Of a stretch of 64,000 bases of DNA, positions 33,506-42,384 are shown one piece after another. The DNA is taken from NCBI GenBank assembly GCA_038235275.1, contig JBBSUC010000025.1, positions 16,559-80,558 on the forward strand. Reading direction: 5' to 3'. This stretch comes from Persicitalea sp038235275. GTDB taxonomy: Bacteria > Bacteroidota > Bacteroidia > Cytophagales > Spirosomataceae. Position 1 is the first letter of the stretch, and every line of letters begins with the position of its first letter. The notes below the pieces were generated by a model that was not told where the DNA came from, searched no databases, and saw nothing but the letters and a program-made list of their open reading frames with translations. Made by a program: the position numbers and the translations under genes.

Positions 33506-34547
33506 TGTCGTCGCTGGATTGGGTTGCCTTGTCTTTTTCCAAATCCTGAATGCGTTTTTCTATTTCGGGGAAATTGCGCACCAGCGCCAAAGCGCGAAGA
33601 TGGGCGCTCAGTTCGTAGGCGGGCGAACCGCTCAGCGACATCCCTTCCTTCTTGATGTTTTTTCCTACTCCTGACTGAGCCCCCACTTTGGTGCTGTTAG
33701 CCAGGGTAAGGTGTCCGGCGATGCCCACTTGGCCGGCAATGACGCAGTTCTCGCCGATTTTGCTGGAACCGGAAATACCCGTTTGGGCGGCAACGACGGT
33801 GTGCTTACCGATCTCGACATTATGCGCAATCTGTACCAAGTTGTCGATCTTGACACCCGCGCGGATAATGGTTGAACCCATTGTGGCGCAGTCGATTGTG
33901 GCGTTGGAGCCGATGCTTACGTGATCTTCAATGACGACGTTTCCGAGTTGGGGGATGGTTTTGTAGGTGCCATCGGGCTGCGGCGCGAAGCCAAAACCAT
34001 CGCTGCCGATGACGCTGTTGGCGAAAATCACGCAGTGGCGTCCGATGACTGCGTTATCATAAATGCGGACACCGGGATGAATCACCGTATCGTCGCCAAT
34101 TGTAACGTTATCACCGATATAAGCCTGGGGATAAATCTTGACGCGCTCACCGATCACGCACTTTCTACCAATATAAGAAAAGGCACCCCGGTAGCCGTCC
34201 TCGCCTACCGTACTTTCTTCGCCCAAATGAGCGGGCTGCTCGACGCCGCGCTTGGTTTGTTGGGTAAATTTCTGGTACTCTTCCAGCAGTTTTGTGAAGC
34301 CGGAGTAGGCATTCTCTACATAAATAAGGGTAGTGAGAACTTCCTTTTTCGGTTCAAAATCCTGATTGACCAACACCGCCGAAGACTCGGTTTCGTAGAG
34401 GTGCGATTCGTATTTGGGATTGGCAAGAAAAGAAATGCAACCGGGCTTCCCCTCTTCAATTTTGGCGGCAGAACGAATGAGGGCGGCCTCGTCGCCCACC
34501 ACCTTTCCGTTCAATAATTGAGCGATTTGCCCGACAGTAAACTCCAT
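33498..34547 (-). CDS. lpxD: UDP-3-O-(3-hydroxyacyl)glucosamine N-acyltransferase
   Basis: 349 residues. The N-terminal uridine-binding domain (about 1-100, MEFTVGQIAQLLNGKVVGD) is followed by a hexapeptide left-handed beta-helix including QIAHNVEIGKHTVVAAQTG, which carries the catalytic His of the family, and a C-terminal helix (LRALALVRNFPEIEKRIQDL). It adds the second hydroxyacyl chain to the LpxC product. It begins 6 bp after the HD gene stop and is the second gene of the operon. Confidence 0.97.
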   Translation of the reverse strand: MEFTVGQIAQLLNGKVVGDEAALIRSAAKIEEGKPGCISFLANPKYESHLYETESSAVLVNQDFEPKKEVLTTLIYVENAYSGFTKLLEEYQKFTQQTKRGVEQPAHLGEESTVGEDGYRGAFSYIGRKCVIGERVKIYPQAYIGDNVTIGDDTVIHPGVRIYDNAVIGRHCVIFANSVIGSDGFGFAPQPDGTYKTIPQLGNVVIEDHVSIGSNATIDCATMGSTIIRAGVKIDNLVQIAHNVEIGKHTVVAAQTGISGSSKIGENCVIAGQVGIAGHLTLANSTKVGAQSGVGKNIKKEGMSLSGSPAYELSAHLRALALVRNFPEIEKRIQDLEKDKATQSSDDKI

Positions 34548-34553
34548 AGAAAA

Positions 34554-35795
34554 TTAAAAAGACAATGGGCGCAAAGATACGGTTTTAGCCCAACTAACGT
34601 AATACTTGCGGACAATCTTACTCAAGGCGCGGATGGTCGGCAGTTCGGAGGCTTCCGTGATGTCCAGTACGCGACCATCTTTCATTTTGATGCGAATCTG
34701 GTCTTCTCCCGTCACGTAGGCCGAATTGGTCGTTTGGCCCTCTACTAAAAAGTACGATAGCTGCTCGTTGGTCAGGCCCTGTGCGCGCAGGTCGTCGCGC
34801 AGGGTGGCGAGCAATTCCTCCGTCGGCGGGGCGTCCAGGAGTTGAATTTTGAAAAGGCGGCGGTCGAGTAGCCGCTGGCAGAGCCGCGACAACACCGGGT
34901 CGCTTTCCTGCGCCCAGGCTTTTATAGCCCCCCACATGTCGTAGTCGTCCAACCGCACGAAGGTTTGCAGCAGTTCTGGACGATCCTGGAAGTCAGCCAG
35001 GGTGGAGCGGTAGCGCAGGAAAAAGCCCAGGTTAGGCGAAGCATAAAGGTCAGCACCTTGCTCGGTGAGGTCGCGGGCGCGGCGGATGGCCTGCGTGAGC
35101 ATGGCCTCGGCGCAGAGGGAGGTTTTGTGCAAATACACCTGCCAGTACATCAGGCGACGGGCATTGAGAAAGTTCTCGATGCTCAGCAAACCCTTTTCCT
35201 CTACCACCAATGCATCCTTATATACATCCAGCATTTTGATGAGGCGACTCGCGCCGATGGTCCCCTCGGCCACGCCCGTGTAAAAGCAGTCGCGGTTGAG
35301 GTAGTCCATGCGGTCCATGTCCAACTGACTGGAAATGAGTTGGTGGAAAAAGGGTCTTGGGTACGTTCCCTCGAACATCTGGATGGCTAAATCCAGCCGC
35401 CCGTCGAACTGGCGATTCAGGTCCTTCATCAGCAGTAGCGAAAGTGCTTCGTGGGGAATGCCCTTCATCAGCGTTTTTTCCAACACGTGCGAGAAGGGCC
35501 CGTGGCCAATGTCGTGCAGCAGAATCGCCATCTGCGCCGCCTCGCACTCGGCGTCCCAAATCAGGTGGCCCTTGTCCTGCAACGACTTCAACGCCAGGCC
35601 CATCAGGTGCATGGCCCCCAACGCGTGGTGGAAGCGCGTGTGCAGCGCCCCCGGATACACCAAATCGGCCATGCCCAACTGCCGAATGCGCCTTAGCCGC
35701 TGAAAGTAAGGATGCTCCACCAAATCGAACAGCAGTTCCGAGGGAATGGTGATGAAGCCGTACACGGGGTCGTTGAGAATTTTTCGTTTATTCAA
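34554..35795 (-). CDS. HD-domain metal-dependent phosphohydrolase
   Basis: 413 residues, cytoplasmic. The HD signature is clear: PYFQRLRRIRQLGMADLVYP, then HTRFHHALGAMHLM, LLHDIGHGPFSH, and the Asp in QLDMDRMDYLNRD. The architecture matches the SAMHD1/dGTPase-like branch (YdhJ type), whose members hydrolyse dNTPs or other nucleotides; no SAM domain is present. It is the first gene of the HD-lpxD-lpxC/fabZ-lpxA-truC operon, an arrangement common in Bacteroidota, although a functional link to lipid A is unknown. Confidence 0.9.
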   Translation of the reverse strand: MNKRKILNDPVYGFITIPSELLFDLVEHPYFQRLRRIRQLGMADLVYPGALHTRFHHALGAMHLMGLALKSLQDKGHLIWDAECEAAQMAILLHDIGHGPFSHVLEKTLMKGIPHEALSLLLMKDLNRQFDGRLDLAIQMFEGTYPRPFFHQLISSQLDMDRMDYLNRDCFYTGVAEGTIGASRLIKMLDVYKDALVVEEKGLLSIENFLNARRLMYWQVYLHKTSLCAEAMLTQAIRRARDLTEQGADLYASPNLGFFLRYRSTLADFQDRPELLQTFVRLDDYDMWGAIKAWAQESDPVLSRLCQRLLDRRLFKIQLLDAPPTEELLATLRDDLRAQGLTNEQLSYFLVEGQTTNSAYVTGEDQIRIKMKDGRVLDITEASELPTIRALSKIVRKYYVSWAKTVSLRPLSF

Positions 35796-35805
35796 AAGAA
35801 AGGGT

Positions 35806-35913
35806 GTTGAATTGTGTAATTGCTTAACTGAGCAGTAATCAGTAACGTTTCACTTTATGAAACAGAATAAACCGAAACAAATAAACGGCAATTACACGAT
35901 TACACAATTCAAC
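35806..35913. repeat. GTGTAATTG-family inverted repeat
   Basis: GTTGAATTGTGTAAT (35806-35820) and ATTACACAATTCAAC (35899-35913) form a perfect 15-bp stem with a 78-nt interior. That interior holds a second hairpin (GTTTCA/TGAAAC). It begins 10 bp upstream of the HD gene start. The same words form the element at 49776-49902. Confidence 0.8.
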
Positions 35914-35928
35914 AATTAAACAAACCGC

Positions 35929-35959
35929 TTGGCTAATCGAAAGACAACCACTATTTTTG
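35929..35959 (+). promoter_or_regulatory. Promoter of the tRNA gene
   Basis: TTG (35929-35931), a 20-bp spacer and TATTTTTG (35952-35959), a full match to the -7 consensus TAnnTTTG. The predicted start falls about 16 bp before the tRNA 5' end. Confidence 0.65.
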
Positions 35960-35981
35960 CCATCCAAACTCGTAATGAGTT

Positions 35982-36055
35982 GGGCCTATAGCTCATTTGG
36001 TTAGAGCAACTGACTCATAATCAGTAGGTACCTGGTTCGATCCCAGGTGGGCCCA
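35982..36055 (+). tRNA. tRNA with CAT anticodon (elongator Met or Ile2)
   Basis: A full cloverleaf. The acceptor stem is GGGCCTA/TGGGCCC with one wobble pair and discriminator A. The D-arm is GAGC-type (AGCTCATTTGGTTAGAGC). The anticodon arm is ACTGA-CTCATAA-TCAGT (anticodon CAT), and the T-arm is CCTGG-TTCGATC-CCAGG. 3' CCA is not encoded (CTA follows). CAT with loop CTCATAA occurs in both elongator tRNA-Met and in tRNA-Ile2, where C34 is changed to lysidine; the sequence alone does not decide. Confidence 0.95.
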
Positions 36056-36063
36056 CTAGTTTT

Positions 36064-36137
36064 ACTCCTAATCAGTAGGTGCCGCCGGGGTCGCGCTCGC
36101 CGGGTGGCCCGCCCCGTTCGATCCCAAGTGGGTCCAC
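36064..36137 (+). pseudogene. Partial duplicate of the tRNA 3' half, interrupted by a GC-rich hairpin
   Basis: Just 8 bp after the tRNA, the sequence repeats its anticodon 3' arm and variable region (TAATCAGTAGGT, 36069-36080) and then its T-loop and acceptor end (GTTCGATCCCAAGTGGGTCC, 36116-36135, two changes). Between them, 35 nt of about 90 percent G+C (36081-36115) replace the 5 nt ACCTG. The insert can fold through CGGGG/CCCCG and CGGG/CCCG. A 3' tRNA duplicate is the usual scar of an integrase attachment site, but no element is present. Confidence 0.8.
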
Positions 36138-36145
36138 AATTTTGA

Positions 36146-36169
36146 AGCCTTCGGCAATTGCCGAGGGCT
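36146..36169 (+). terminator. Terminator downstream of tRNA and its duplicate
   Basis: AGCCTTCGGCAATTGCCGAGGGCT-type hairpin: 12 pairs including one G-U, centred on CAATTG, followed by TTCCTT. Confidence 0.65.
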
Positions 36170-36175
36170 TTCCTT

Positions 36176-36498
36176 GTGTCCGCTCATTCCTAAATCGCGG
36201 ACCTCAAAACTTTCCCTTCTGCTTATTTTCCTTCCTTGGGCCAATTGAATTTCAAAAGTAGGTTATCAATTTTTTGCTATTTCTTGGTACCTAGCGAATA
36301 GAGACTAGTCTCTTGATTGTGATTACTTAAAAGGAGTTCAATCACTTAATCAAGGATTTTAACCCTATTTTAATCTGCTTTTAACTTGTGGTTAAGGCGC
36401 GGGGTGATACTTGCGTCTTATTCTTTAAATCCTATTCTACATAAGATACAAAAGAGTGCAAAATCAACTCTTCTAAAAAAAACTTAACACAATCAAAC
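36176..36498. other. Gene-free leader of the RND efflux operon
   Basis: No credible gene. A possible promoter is TTG at about 36387 with a 19-bp spacer and TACTTGCG, a weak match to the Bacteroidota -7 element. No operator palindrome or regulator gene was seen, so control of the efflux operon is probably encoded elsewhere. Confidence 0.4.
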
Positions 36499-37584
36499 AT
36501 GAAAAGAACACTCTTATTCGTGAGCCTGTGCGCCTTGTTTTTCCAAACGGGCTGCGACACCAAAGGCGAAGAAAAGAAGGAAGAAACACCGGAGTTCCAG
36601 GTTACGAGCCCAATCGTCAGAGACACCCTGGTTACCAAAGAGTACGTCTGCCAGATTCACGCCATCAGCCACATCGAGTTGCGGGCGCAGGAGCGGGGCT
36701 ATCTACAGAAAATCTTCGTGGATGAAGGACAGAAGGTCAAGCAAGGCCAAATGATGTTCCAAATCATGCCTATGCTCTATCAGGCTGAGCAGCAGAAAGC
36801 CAAAGCAGAAGCTGATTTTGCTGAAATCGAATTTAAAAATACCAAGTCGCTGGCCGACAGTAATATCGTCTCGAAAAACGAACTGGCGATGGCCCAGGCC
36901 AAACTGGCGAAGGCCAACGCCGAACTCTCGCTGGCCAATGTCCACCTGGGATTCACCCAAATCCGGGCGCCTTTCAGCGGCTATATGGATCACTTCCAGG
37001 TGCGGCTGGGTAGTCTGGTGGATGAGGGCGACTTGCTCACCACGCTGTCGGACAACAGCAAGATGTGGGTTTATTTCAACGTGCCGGAGGCCGAATATTT
37101 GGACTACAAGTCCAACGCCGGGAAGGACAACATGAAGCAGGTAAATCTGCTGATGGCCAACCACCAGCAGTTTCCCTATGCCGGCAAAGTGGAAACCATT
37201 GAGGCCGACTTCAACAACGAAACGGGCAACATCGCCTTCCGGGCCACTTTCCCCAATCCCAAGGGACTGCTGCGCCACGGCGAAACGGGCAGCGTGCTGG
37301 TAACGGAACAACTTAATCAGGCCCTGCTCATTCCCCAGAAAACTACCTTCGAGGTACTGGAAAAGAGATACGTGTACGTGATCGATAAGAATAACACGGT
37401 CAAGTCGCGGGAGATCACCGTTGCCGCCGAAATGCCCCACCTTTTTGCGGTAAAGTCGGGACTGAACACGGGCGACAAGATCCTGCTGGAAGGTCTGCGA
37501 CTGGTACGGGAAAACGAAAAAATCAATCCAAAATTCGTGCAGCCTGCCAAGGTTTTGTCACATCTGGAATTGTACGCGGAATAA
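36499..37584 (+). CDS. RND efflux periplasmic adaptor (MFP) lipoprotein
   Basis: 361 residues. The lipoprotein signal ends at Cys19 (FFQTGC). The hairpin, lipoyl and beta-barrel order of membrane fusion proteins is seen: ELRAQERGYLQKIFVDEGQKVKQGQ (lipoyl half), a coiled coil (about 95-150, QQKAKAEADFAEIEF), TQIRAPFSGYMDHFQVRLGSLVDEGD (second lipoyl half), then barrel strands to GDKILLEGL. It bridges the inner-membrane pump and the outer-membrane channel. First gene of a three-gene operon, 25 bp before the pump gene. Confidence 0.95.
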   Translation: MKRTLLFVSLCALFFQTGCDTKGEEKKEETPEFQVTSPIVRDTLVTKEYVCQIHAISHIELRAQERGYLQKIFVDEGQKVKQGQMMFQIMPMLYQAEQQKAKAEADFAEIEFKNTKSLADSNIVSKNELAMAQAKLAKANAELSLANVHLGFTQIRAPFSGYMDHFQVRLGSLVDEGDLLTTLSDNSKMWVYFNVPEAEYLDYKSNAGKDNMKQVNLLMANHQQFPYAGKVETIEADFNNETGNIAFRATFPNPKGLLRHGETGSVLVTEQLNQALLIPQKTTFEVLEKRYVYVIDKNNTVKSREITVAAEMPHLFAVKSGLNTGDKILLEGLRLVRENEKINPKFVQPAKVLSHLELYAE

Positions 37585-37609
37585 TCCAACATTCTAAAAA
37601 ACACAACAC

Positions 37610-40600
37610 ATGTTTAGTACTTTCATACGCCGCCCCGTATTCGCCATCGTCATATCGATCGTGATTATTTTTGTGGGTGGCCTGGCCATCAGGAGCCTAC
37701 CCATTTCTCAATTTCCTGACATTGCCCCCACCACGGTCAATATCTTCATTGCCTATCCCGGCTCCAGCGCCGACGTGCTGGTCAAGTCCACGCTCATTAC
37801 GCTGGAACAAGCTATCAACGGAGTGCAGGACATGCGCTACATCGCCACCGATGCTACTAGTGCTGGTGAGGCCACGCTCAGGATTATCTTTGAACCCGGT
37901 ACCGACCCCAACGATGCGGTAATCCGGGTGAAAACCAGGGTGGATCAGGTGATGCCCCTGTTGCCCGATCTGGTGCAGCGCGAAGGCGTTATTATCACGC
38001 CCATCCAGCCCAGTATGTTGATGTACGTCAACCTCTATTCTAAGGAGAAGAACATCGACGAAAAATTCCTGTTCAACTACGCTACCGTCAAGATGATTCC
38101 GGAAATAAACCGGACCAAGGGGGTAGCGCGGACGCAGATTTTGGGTAGCCGTCGGTACGCCATGCGGGTTTGGCTCAATCCCGACCGGATGCGGGCCTAC
38201 AAAATTTCGGTGGAAGACGTCAACGAGGCCATCGCCGAGCAAAGCGTGGTGGGTCGTCCGGGGCGGATCGGTCAAAGTTCGGGTATAGCCGCTCAATCGC
38301 TGGAATACGTGTTGACTTACAAAGGCCGGTACAACAAGCCCGAAGAGTACGAGAATATCATTATTCGGGCCAATCCCGAAGGAGAAAGCATTCACTTGCG
38401 GGACATCGCCACCGTCGAATTGGGTAGCGAGTTCTTCGATATTTATTCCAACCTTGACGGTCACCCGTCGGCGGCCATGGTGTTGAAGCAGAACTACGGT
38501 ACCAACGCCAACGATGTAATTGCCGCCGTAAAAACCAAACTCGAGGAGATGAAAAAATCCTTTCCTCCGGGGGTCGACTACAAAATCAGCTACGACGTAT
38601 CGCATTTTCTGGACGCCTCCATCGAGCAGGTACTCGACACGCTGCGGGATGCTTTTATTCTGGTGGCCCTGGTGGTATTCCTGTTCCTCGGCGACTGGCG
38701 GTCTACCTTGATCCCGATTCTCGCGGTTCCGGTATCGCTGATCGGCGCGTTTTTTGTCATGCAGTTTTTCGGGCTTTCCATCAACCTAATTACGCTGTTC
38801 GCCCTGGTACTGTCCATCGGTATCGTCGTGGATAATGCCATCGTGGTCGTGGAAGGGGTGCACGCCAAGATGGAAGAAAGTAACCTCACGCCCTACCGAG
38901 CCACGCTGGAAGTACTAAGTGAGCTCGGCGGAGCAATCATCGCCATTACGTTGGTAATGACGGCGGTGTTCATTCCCCTGGTATTTATGTCGGGACCGGT
39001 CGGGGTTTTCTATCGACAGTTTTCCATAACCATGGCCAGCTCCATCGTCATTTCGGCTATTGTAGCGCTCACGCTCACGCCGGTGTTGTGCGCCATGATG
39101 TTGAAAAATAATCATGGAAAACCCAAAAGCAAAAATCCGCTCGCCCGTGCGCTCGACGGTTTTAACCGGGGCTTTGAAAAATTGACCGGCAAATACGTGG
39201 GCTTGTTGAGGGCGATTGCCAGCCGACGCGTGGTTACTTTTGTCATATTGGCGGCCTTCTGCGCGGGGATATTCTACGAGAATACCATTCTGCCGGCTGG
39301 TTTTATCCCGAACGAGGACCAGGGTACCATTTATGCTATTATCCAGACGCCGCCGGGTTCTACGCTGGAGAAAACCAACGAGGTCTCGCAACGGCTGCTT
39401 AAAATTTGTGAAGAAATAGATGGCGTGGAAGGCGTGTCCTCCCTGGCTGGTTACGAGATCATGACCGAGGGACGGGGCTCTAACGCGGGTACCTGTTTGA
39501 TTAACCTAAAGCCCTGGGCTGACCGCAAGCAGAACGTGCTGGAGATTATGGATGAATTAGAGGAAAAATCTAAAAATCTGGGGGCGGTCGTCGAATTCTT
39601 TGAACCACCCGCAATTCCGGGATTTGGTACGTCGGGCGGTTTCTCCATGCGTTTACTGGATAAAAACACAGAGACGGACTACCAGGAGTTTGATAAAATC
39701 AACAAGCAGTTCATGGATAACCTGAGTAAGCGTAAAGAACTTACCGGCTTGTTTACCTTTTTTGCCGCGAATTATCCGCAGTACGAACTGGAAATCGACA
39801 ACAACCTGGCCATGCAGAAAGGCGTATCCATCGGAAAAGCGATGGAGAACCTCAACATCCAGATTGGTAGTACCTACGAACAAGGGTTTATTAAGTTCAA
39901 CCAGTTCTTCAAGGTCTATGTACAATCCGATCCGAGTTTCCGGAAGCTGCCCTCCGACATTTTGAATCTTTTTGTCAAAAATGACATGGGAGAAATGGTG
40001 CCTTACTCGTCGTTCATGCGGCTCAAGAAAGGGCAGGGGCCCAACGAGATTACCCGCTTCAACCTGTACAACTCGGCGGCCATTCAGGGCCTGCCGGGCA
40101 AAGGCTTCACCACGGCCGATGCCATTGCCGCCATCCGGGAAGTGGCCGCCAAGACCCTGCCCAAAGGCTACGACATCGCTTTCGAGGGACTTTCCTATGA
40201 CGAGTCGATCCGGGGCAACGAGTCACTGTACGTGTTCCTGATCGTGCTGGCGTTCGTGTACTTCGTGTTGGCCGCGCAGTACGAGAGTTTCATCATTCCG
40301 ATGGCCGTTATATTCTCGTTGCCGGTCGGCGTGTTCGGCTCCTTCTTTATGCTTAAACTCATGGGTCTGGAGAATAACATTTACGCCCAGATTGGTCTCA
40401 TCATGCTGATCGGTCTGTTGGGTAAAAACGCCGTACTGATCGTAGAATTTGCCGTGCAAAAGCGGCAGCAAGGCTTCACGATTCTGGAAGCCGCCATCGA
40501 AGGGGCCAGGGTTCGTTTCCGCCCTATTTTGATGACCTCGTTCGCCTTTGTGGCGGGCCTGATCCCGCTGATCGTTGCCACGGGAGCCGGTGCAGTGGGC

Positions 40601-40816
40601 AACCGCACCATTGGCGCTTCGGCCCTGGGCGGTATGTTGTTCGGTACTATTTTCGGGGTAATCATCATCCCTGGGCTGTACTACATATTTGCCCACCTGG
40701 CCGATGGCCGGAATATGATCAAAGGGGAGGACCAGGAGCCGTTGTCCGAAAACTGGACCCACCAAATGGACCCATTCCCCGCACCCGCAACCGAACTAAC
40801 CACCAATCATGATTAA
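37610..40816 (+). CDS. RND efflux pump permease (HAE1/AcrB family)
   Basis: 1068 residues with 12 transmembrane helices in the 1+5+1+5 pattern and two large periplasmic loops. The N-terminus MFSTFIRRPVFAIVISIVII is standard. The proton-relay residues are partly changed: helix 4 reads GIVVDNAIVVVEG, so one Asp of the AcrB Asp407-Asp408 pair is Asn, while the helix 10 Lys in LLGKNAVLIVEFA is kept. It exports hydrophobic drugs, bile-salt-like compounds or lipids using the proton gradient. Its stop overlaps the start of the outer-membrane factor by 8 bp. Confidence 0.96.
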   Translation: MFSTFIRRPVFAIVISIVIIFVGGLAIRSLPISQFPDIAPTTVNIFIAYPGSSADVLVKSTLITLEQAINGVQDMRYIATDATSAGEATLRIIFEPGTDPNDAVIRVKTRVDQVMPLLPDLVQREGVIITPIQPSMLMYVNLYSKEKNIDEKFLFNYATVKMIPEINRTKGVARTQILGSRRYAMRVWLNPDRMRAYKISVEDVNEAIAEQSVVGRPGRIGQSSGIAAQSLEYVLTYKGRYNKPEEYENIIIRANPEGESIHLRDIATVELGSEFFDIYSNLDGHPSAAMVLKQNYGTNANDVIAAVKTKLEEMKKSFPPGVDYKISYDVSHFLDASIEQVLDTLRDAFILVALVVFLFLGDWRSTLIPILAVPVSLIGAFFVMQFFGLSINLITLFALVLSIGIVVDNAIVVVEGVHAKMEESNLTPYRATLEVLSELGGAIIAITLVMTAVFIPLVFMSGPVGVFYRQFSITMASSIVISAIVALTLTPVLCAMMLKNNHGKPKSKNPLARALDGFNRGFEKLTGKYVGLLRAIASRRVVTFVILAAFCAGIFYENTILPAGFIPNEDQGTIYAIIQTPPGSTLEKTNEVSQRLLKICEEIDGVEGVSSLAGYEIMTEGRGSNAGTCLINLKPWADRKQNVLEIMDELEEKSKNLGAVVEFFEPPAIPGFGTSGGFSMRLLDKNTETDYQEFDKINKQFMDNLSKRKELTGLFTFFAANYPQYELEIDNNLAMQKGVSIGKAMENLNIQIGSTYEQGFIKFNQFFKVYVQSDPSFRKLPSDILNLFVKNDMGEMVPYSSFMRLKKGQGPNEITRFNLYNSAAIQGLPGKGFTTADAIAAIREVAAKTLPKGYDIAFEGLSYDESIRGNESLYVFLIVLAFVYFVLAAQYESFIIPMAVIFSLPVGVFGSFFMLKLMGLENNIYAQIGLIMLIGLLGKNAVLIVEFAVQKRQQGFTILEAAIEGARVRFRPILMTSFAFVAGLIPLIVATGAGAVGNRTIGASALGGMLFGTIFGVIIIPGLYYIFAHLADGRNMIKGEDQEPLSENWTHQMDPFPAPATELTTNHD

Positions 40817-42248
40817 ACAACTCAGATATAAGTGCCTGACCGTAGCCGTCGTAACCCTCCTTGTGTCAGGTTGTAAAGTGCCCGAAATGATGAATCGGGA
40901 CGCTAACCGGGAGGTGCCTGCGGGTTATTACAATTCGGAGGACTCCACCAACTCGGCCCGGCTTAGCTGGCGGAATTATTTCACCGATCCCAATCTGGTC
41001 GCTTTGATCGACACTGCCCTCAGCGGCAACGGCAACCAGGAGTTGAACATTGCCTTGCAGGAGATTGCCATCTCCCAAAACGAGGTGCTGGCCCGCGCCG
41101 GTGAATACAAGCCCTTCGTCGCCCTACGTGGTGGAGCGGGTGTTGAAAAAGCCGCCCGCTACACCCGCCCCGGTGCCACGGAAGCCAACATCGACATCAA
41201 GCCCGGTCGGGAAACGCCCGATCCGCTGCCCGATTTTGTAGTGGACTTGTACGCCCGCTGGGAAGTGGACATTTGGCACAAGCTGCGCAACGCCAAGAAA
41301 GCGGCCGCGCTGCGTTTCCTGTCGTCCCGCGAGGGGCGGAATTTCACGACCACCAATATCGTCGCCGAAATCGCCACCTCGTACTACGAACTGCTGTCGC
41401 TCGACACACAATTGGCCATTCTGCAAAACAACATCGGGATTCAGAACGACGCCCTGAAAATTGTGCGGATGCAGAAGGAAGCTGCCAAGGTGACCGAACT
41501 GGCCGTGCAACGGTTTCAGGCCCAGGTGCTTAATACTCAGAGCCAGCAGTACGGCATCCAGCAGCGGATTATCGAGACGGAGAACAAAATCAACTTTCTG
41601 ATGGGCCGTTACCCGCAGCGCATCGCCCGCAGCAGCGATAACTTCGAAACGATGGTCCCCGAGGTAGTTCACGCGGGCCTGCCCGTCCAACTGCTGTCCA
41701 ACCGTCCCGATATCCGACAGGCCGAACTGGAACTGTCTGCCGCCAAAATCGACATCCAAGTGGCCCGGGCCAATTTCTATCCCTCGCTGGGCCTGACGGC
41801 TGACGTCGGACTCCGGGCATTTAACCCCATCTATCTGGCTAACCTGCCCCAATCGCTGATCTCATCGCTGATCGGTGACCTGACGGGGCCGCTGGTCAAC
41901 AAGAACGCCATCAAGGCCACATATTACAGCGCCAACGCCCGGCAGATTCAGGCGATTTACAGCTACGAGCGCACGGTGCTGAACGGCTACATCGAGGTAA
42001 TCAACCAGCTCTCAAACATCAGTAACCTGCAAAATACCTACGACCTGAAATACCAGGAAGTGCAGGCGCTCAACCAGTCGATCACGATTTCTAACAACCT
42101 CTTCCGCTCGGCCCGCGCCGATTACATGGAGGTACTGCTCACCCAGCGCGATGCCCTGGAATCACGCTTCGACCTGATCGAAACCAAAATGATGCAATTG
42201 AACGCCACGGTAGATGTGTACCGGGCGTTGGGTGGCGGCTGGAATTGA
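40809..42248 (+). CDS. RND outer-membrane factor lipoprotein (NodT/OprM family)
   Basis: 479 residues. The lipoprotein signal ends at Cys22 (LLVSGC). Two outer-membrane efflux repeats: ELNIALQEIAISQNEVLAR through YYELLSLDTQLAILQNN, and LPVQLLSNRPDIRQAELELSAAKIDIQVARANFYPSLGL, the latter the typical OprM/NodT word. It forms the trimeric channel and tunnel of the tripartite pump. Last gene of the operon, with a strong terminator 29 bp downstream. Confidence 0.95.
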   Translation: MIKQLRYKCLTVAVVTLLVSGCKVPEMMNRDANREVPAGYYNSEDSTNSARLSWRNYFTDPNLVALIDTALSGNGNQELNIALQEIAISQNEVLARAGEYKPFVALRGGAGVEKAARYTRPGATEANIDIKPGRETPDPLPDFVVDLYARWEVDIWHKLRNAKKAAALRFLSSREGRNFTTTNIVAEIATSYYELLSLDTQLAILQNNIGIQNDALKIVRMQKEAAKVTELAVQRFQAQVLNTQSQQYGIQQRIIETENKINFLMGRYPQRIARSSDNFETMVPEVVHAGLPVQLLSNRPDIRQAELELSAAKIDIQVARANFYPSLGLTADVGLRAFNPIYLANLPQSLISSLIGDLTGPLVNKNAIKATYYSANARQIQAIYSYERTVLNGYIEVINQLSNISNLQNTYDLKYQEVQALNQSITISNNLFRSARADYMEVLLTQRDALESRFDLIETKMMQLNATVDVYRALGGGWN

Positions 42249-42276
42249 AGGAGTTAGTGAAGGTTTTGTGAAAATG

Positions 42277-42313
42277 AAATCCCCCGGCGCGGCAGCATCG
42301 GGGGATTTTTTTG
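42277..42313 (+). terminator. Intrinsic terminator of the RND operon
   Basis: AAATCCCCCG (42277-42286) pairs perfectly with CGGGGGATTT (42299-42308), a 12-nt loop, followed by T8. Confidence 0.93.
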
Positions 42314-42362
42314 TTGAGGAAACTCGTAGCGTCTCTAATTTCATTCTCTCTACCAAATAGCT

Positions 42363-42370
42363 TACATTTG
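42363..42370 (+). promoter_or_regulatory. Bacteroidota -7 element upstream of Uma2 gene
   Basis: TACATTTG matches TAnnTTTG exactly. It lies 14 bp before the first ATG (42385) and 20 bp before the second (42391), so the second start gives a more usual leader. No TTG at the correct spacing. Confidence 0.45.
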
Positions 42371-42384
42371 GAAAAAGAACCAGC

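Noticed and set aside
35982..36055. Initiator tRNA-fMet
   Set aside because: The acceptor stem begins with a paired G-C (initiators have a mismatch at 1-72) and the anticodon stem lacks the three G-C pairs of initiators.
36079..36261. 60-codon plus-strand frame after the tRNA
   Set aside because: It runs through the GC-rich hairpin insert, the tRNA duplicate and a terminator; composition is non-coding.
37697..38605. 302-codon minus-strand frame inside the RND pump gene
   Set aside because: Antisense to a fully conserved RND permease; the translation is low-complexity His/Gly/Val-rich shadow sequence.
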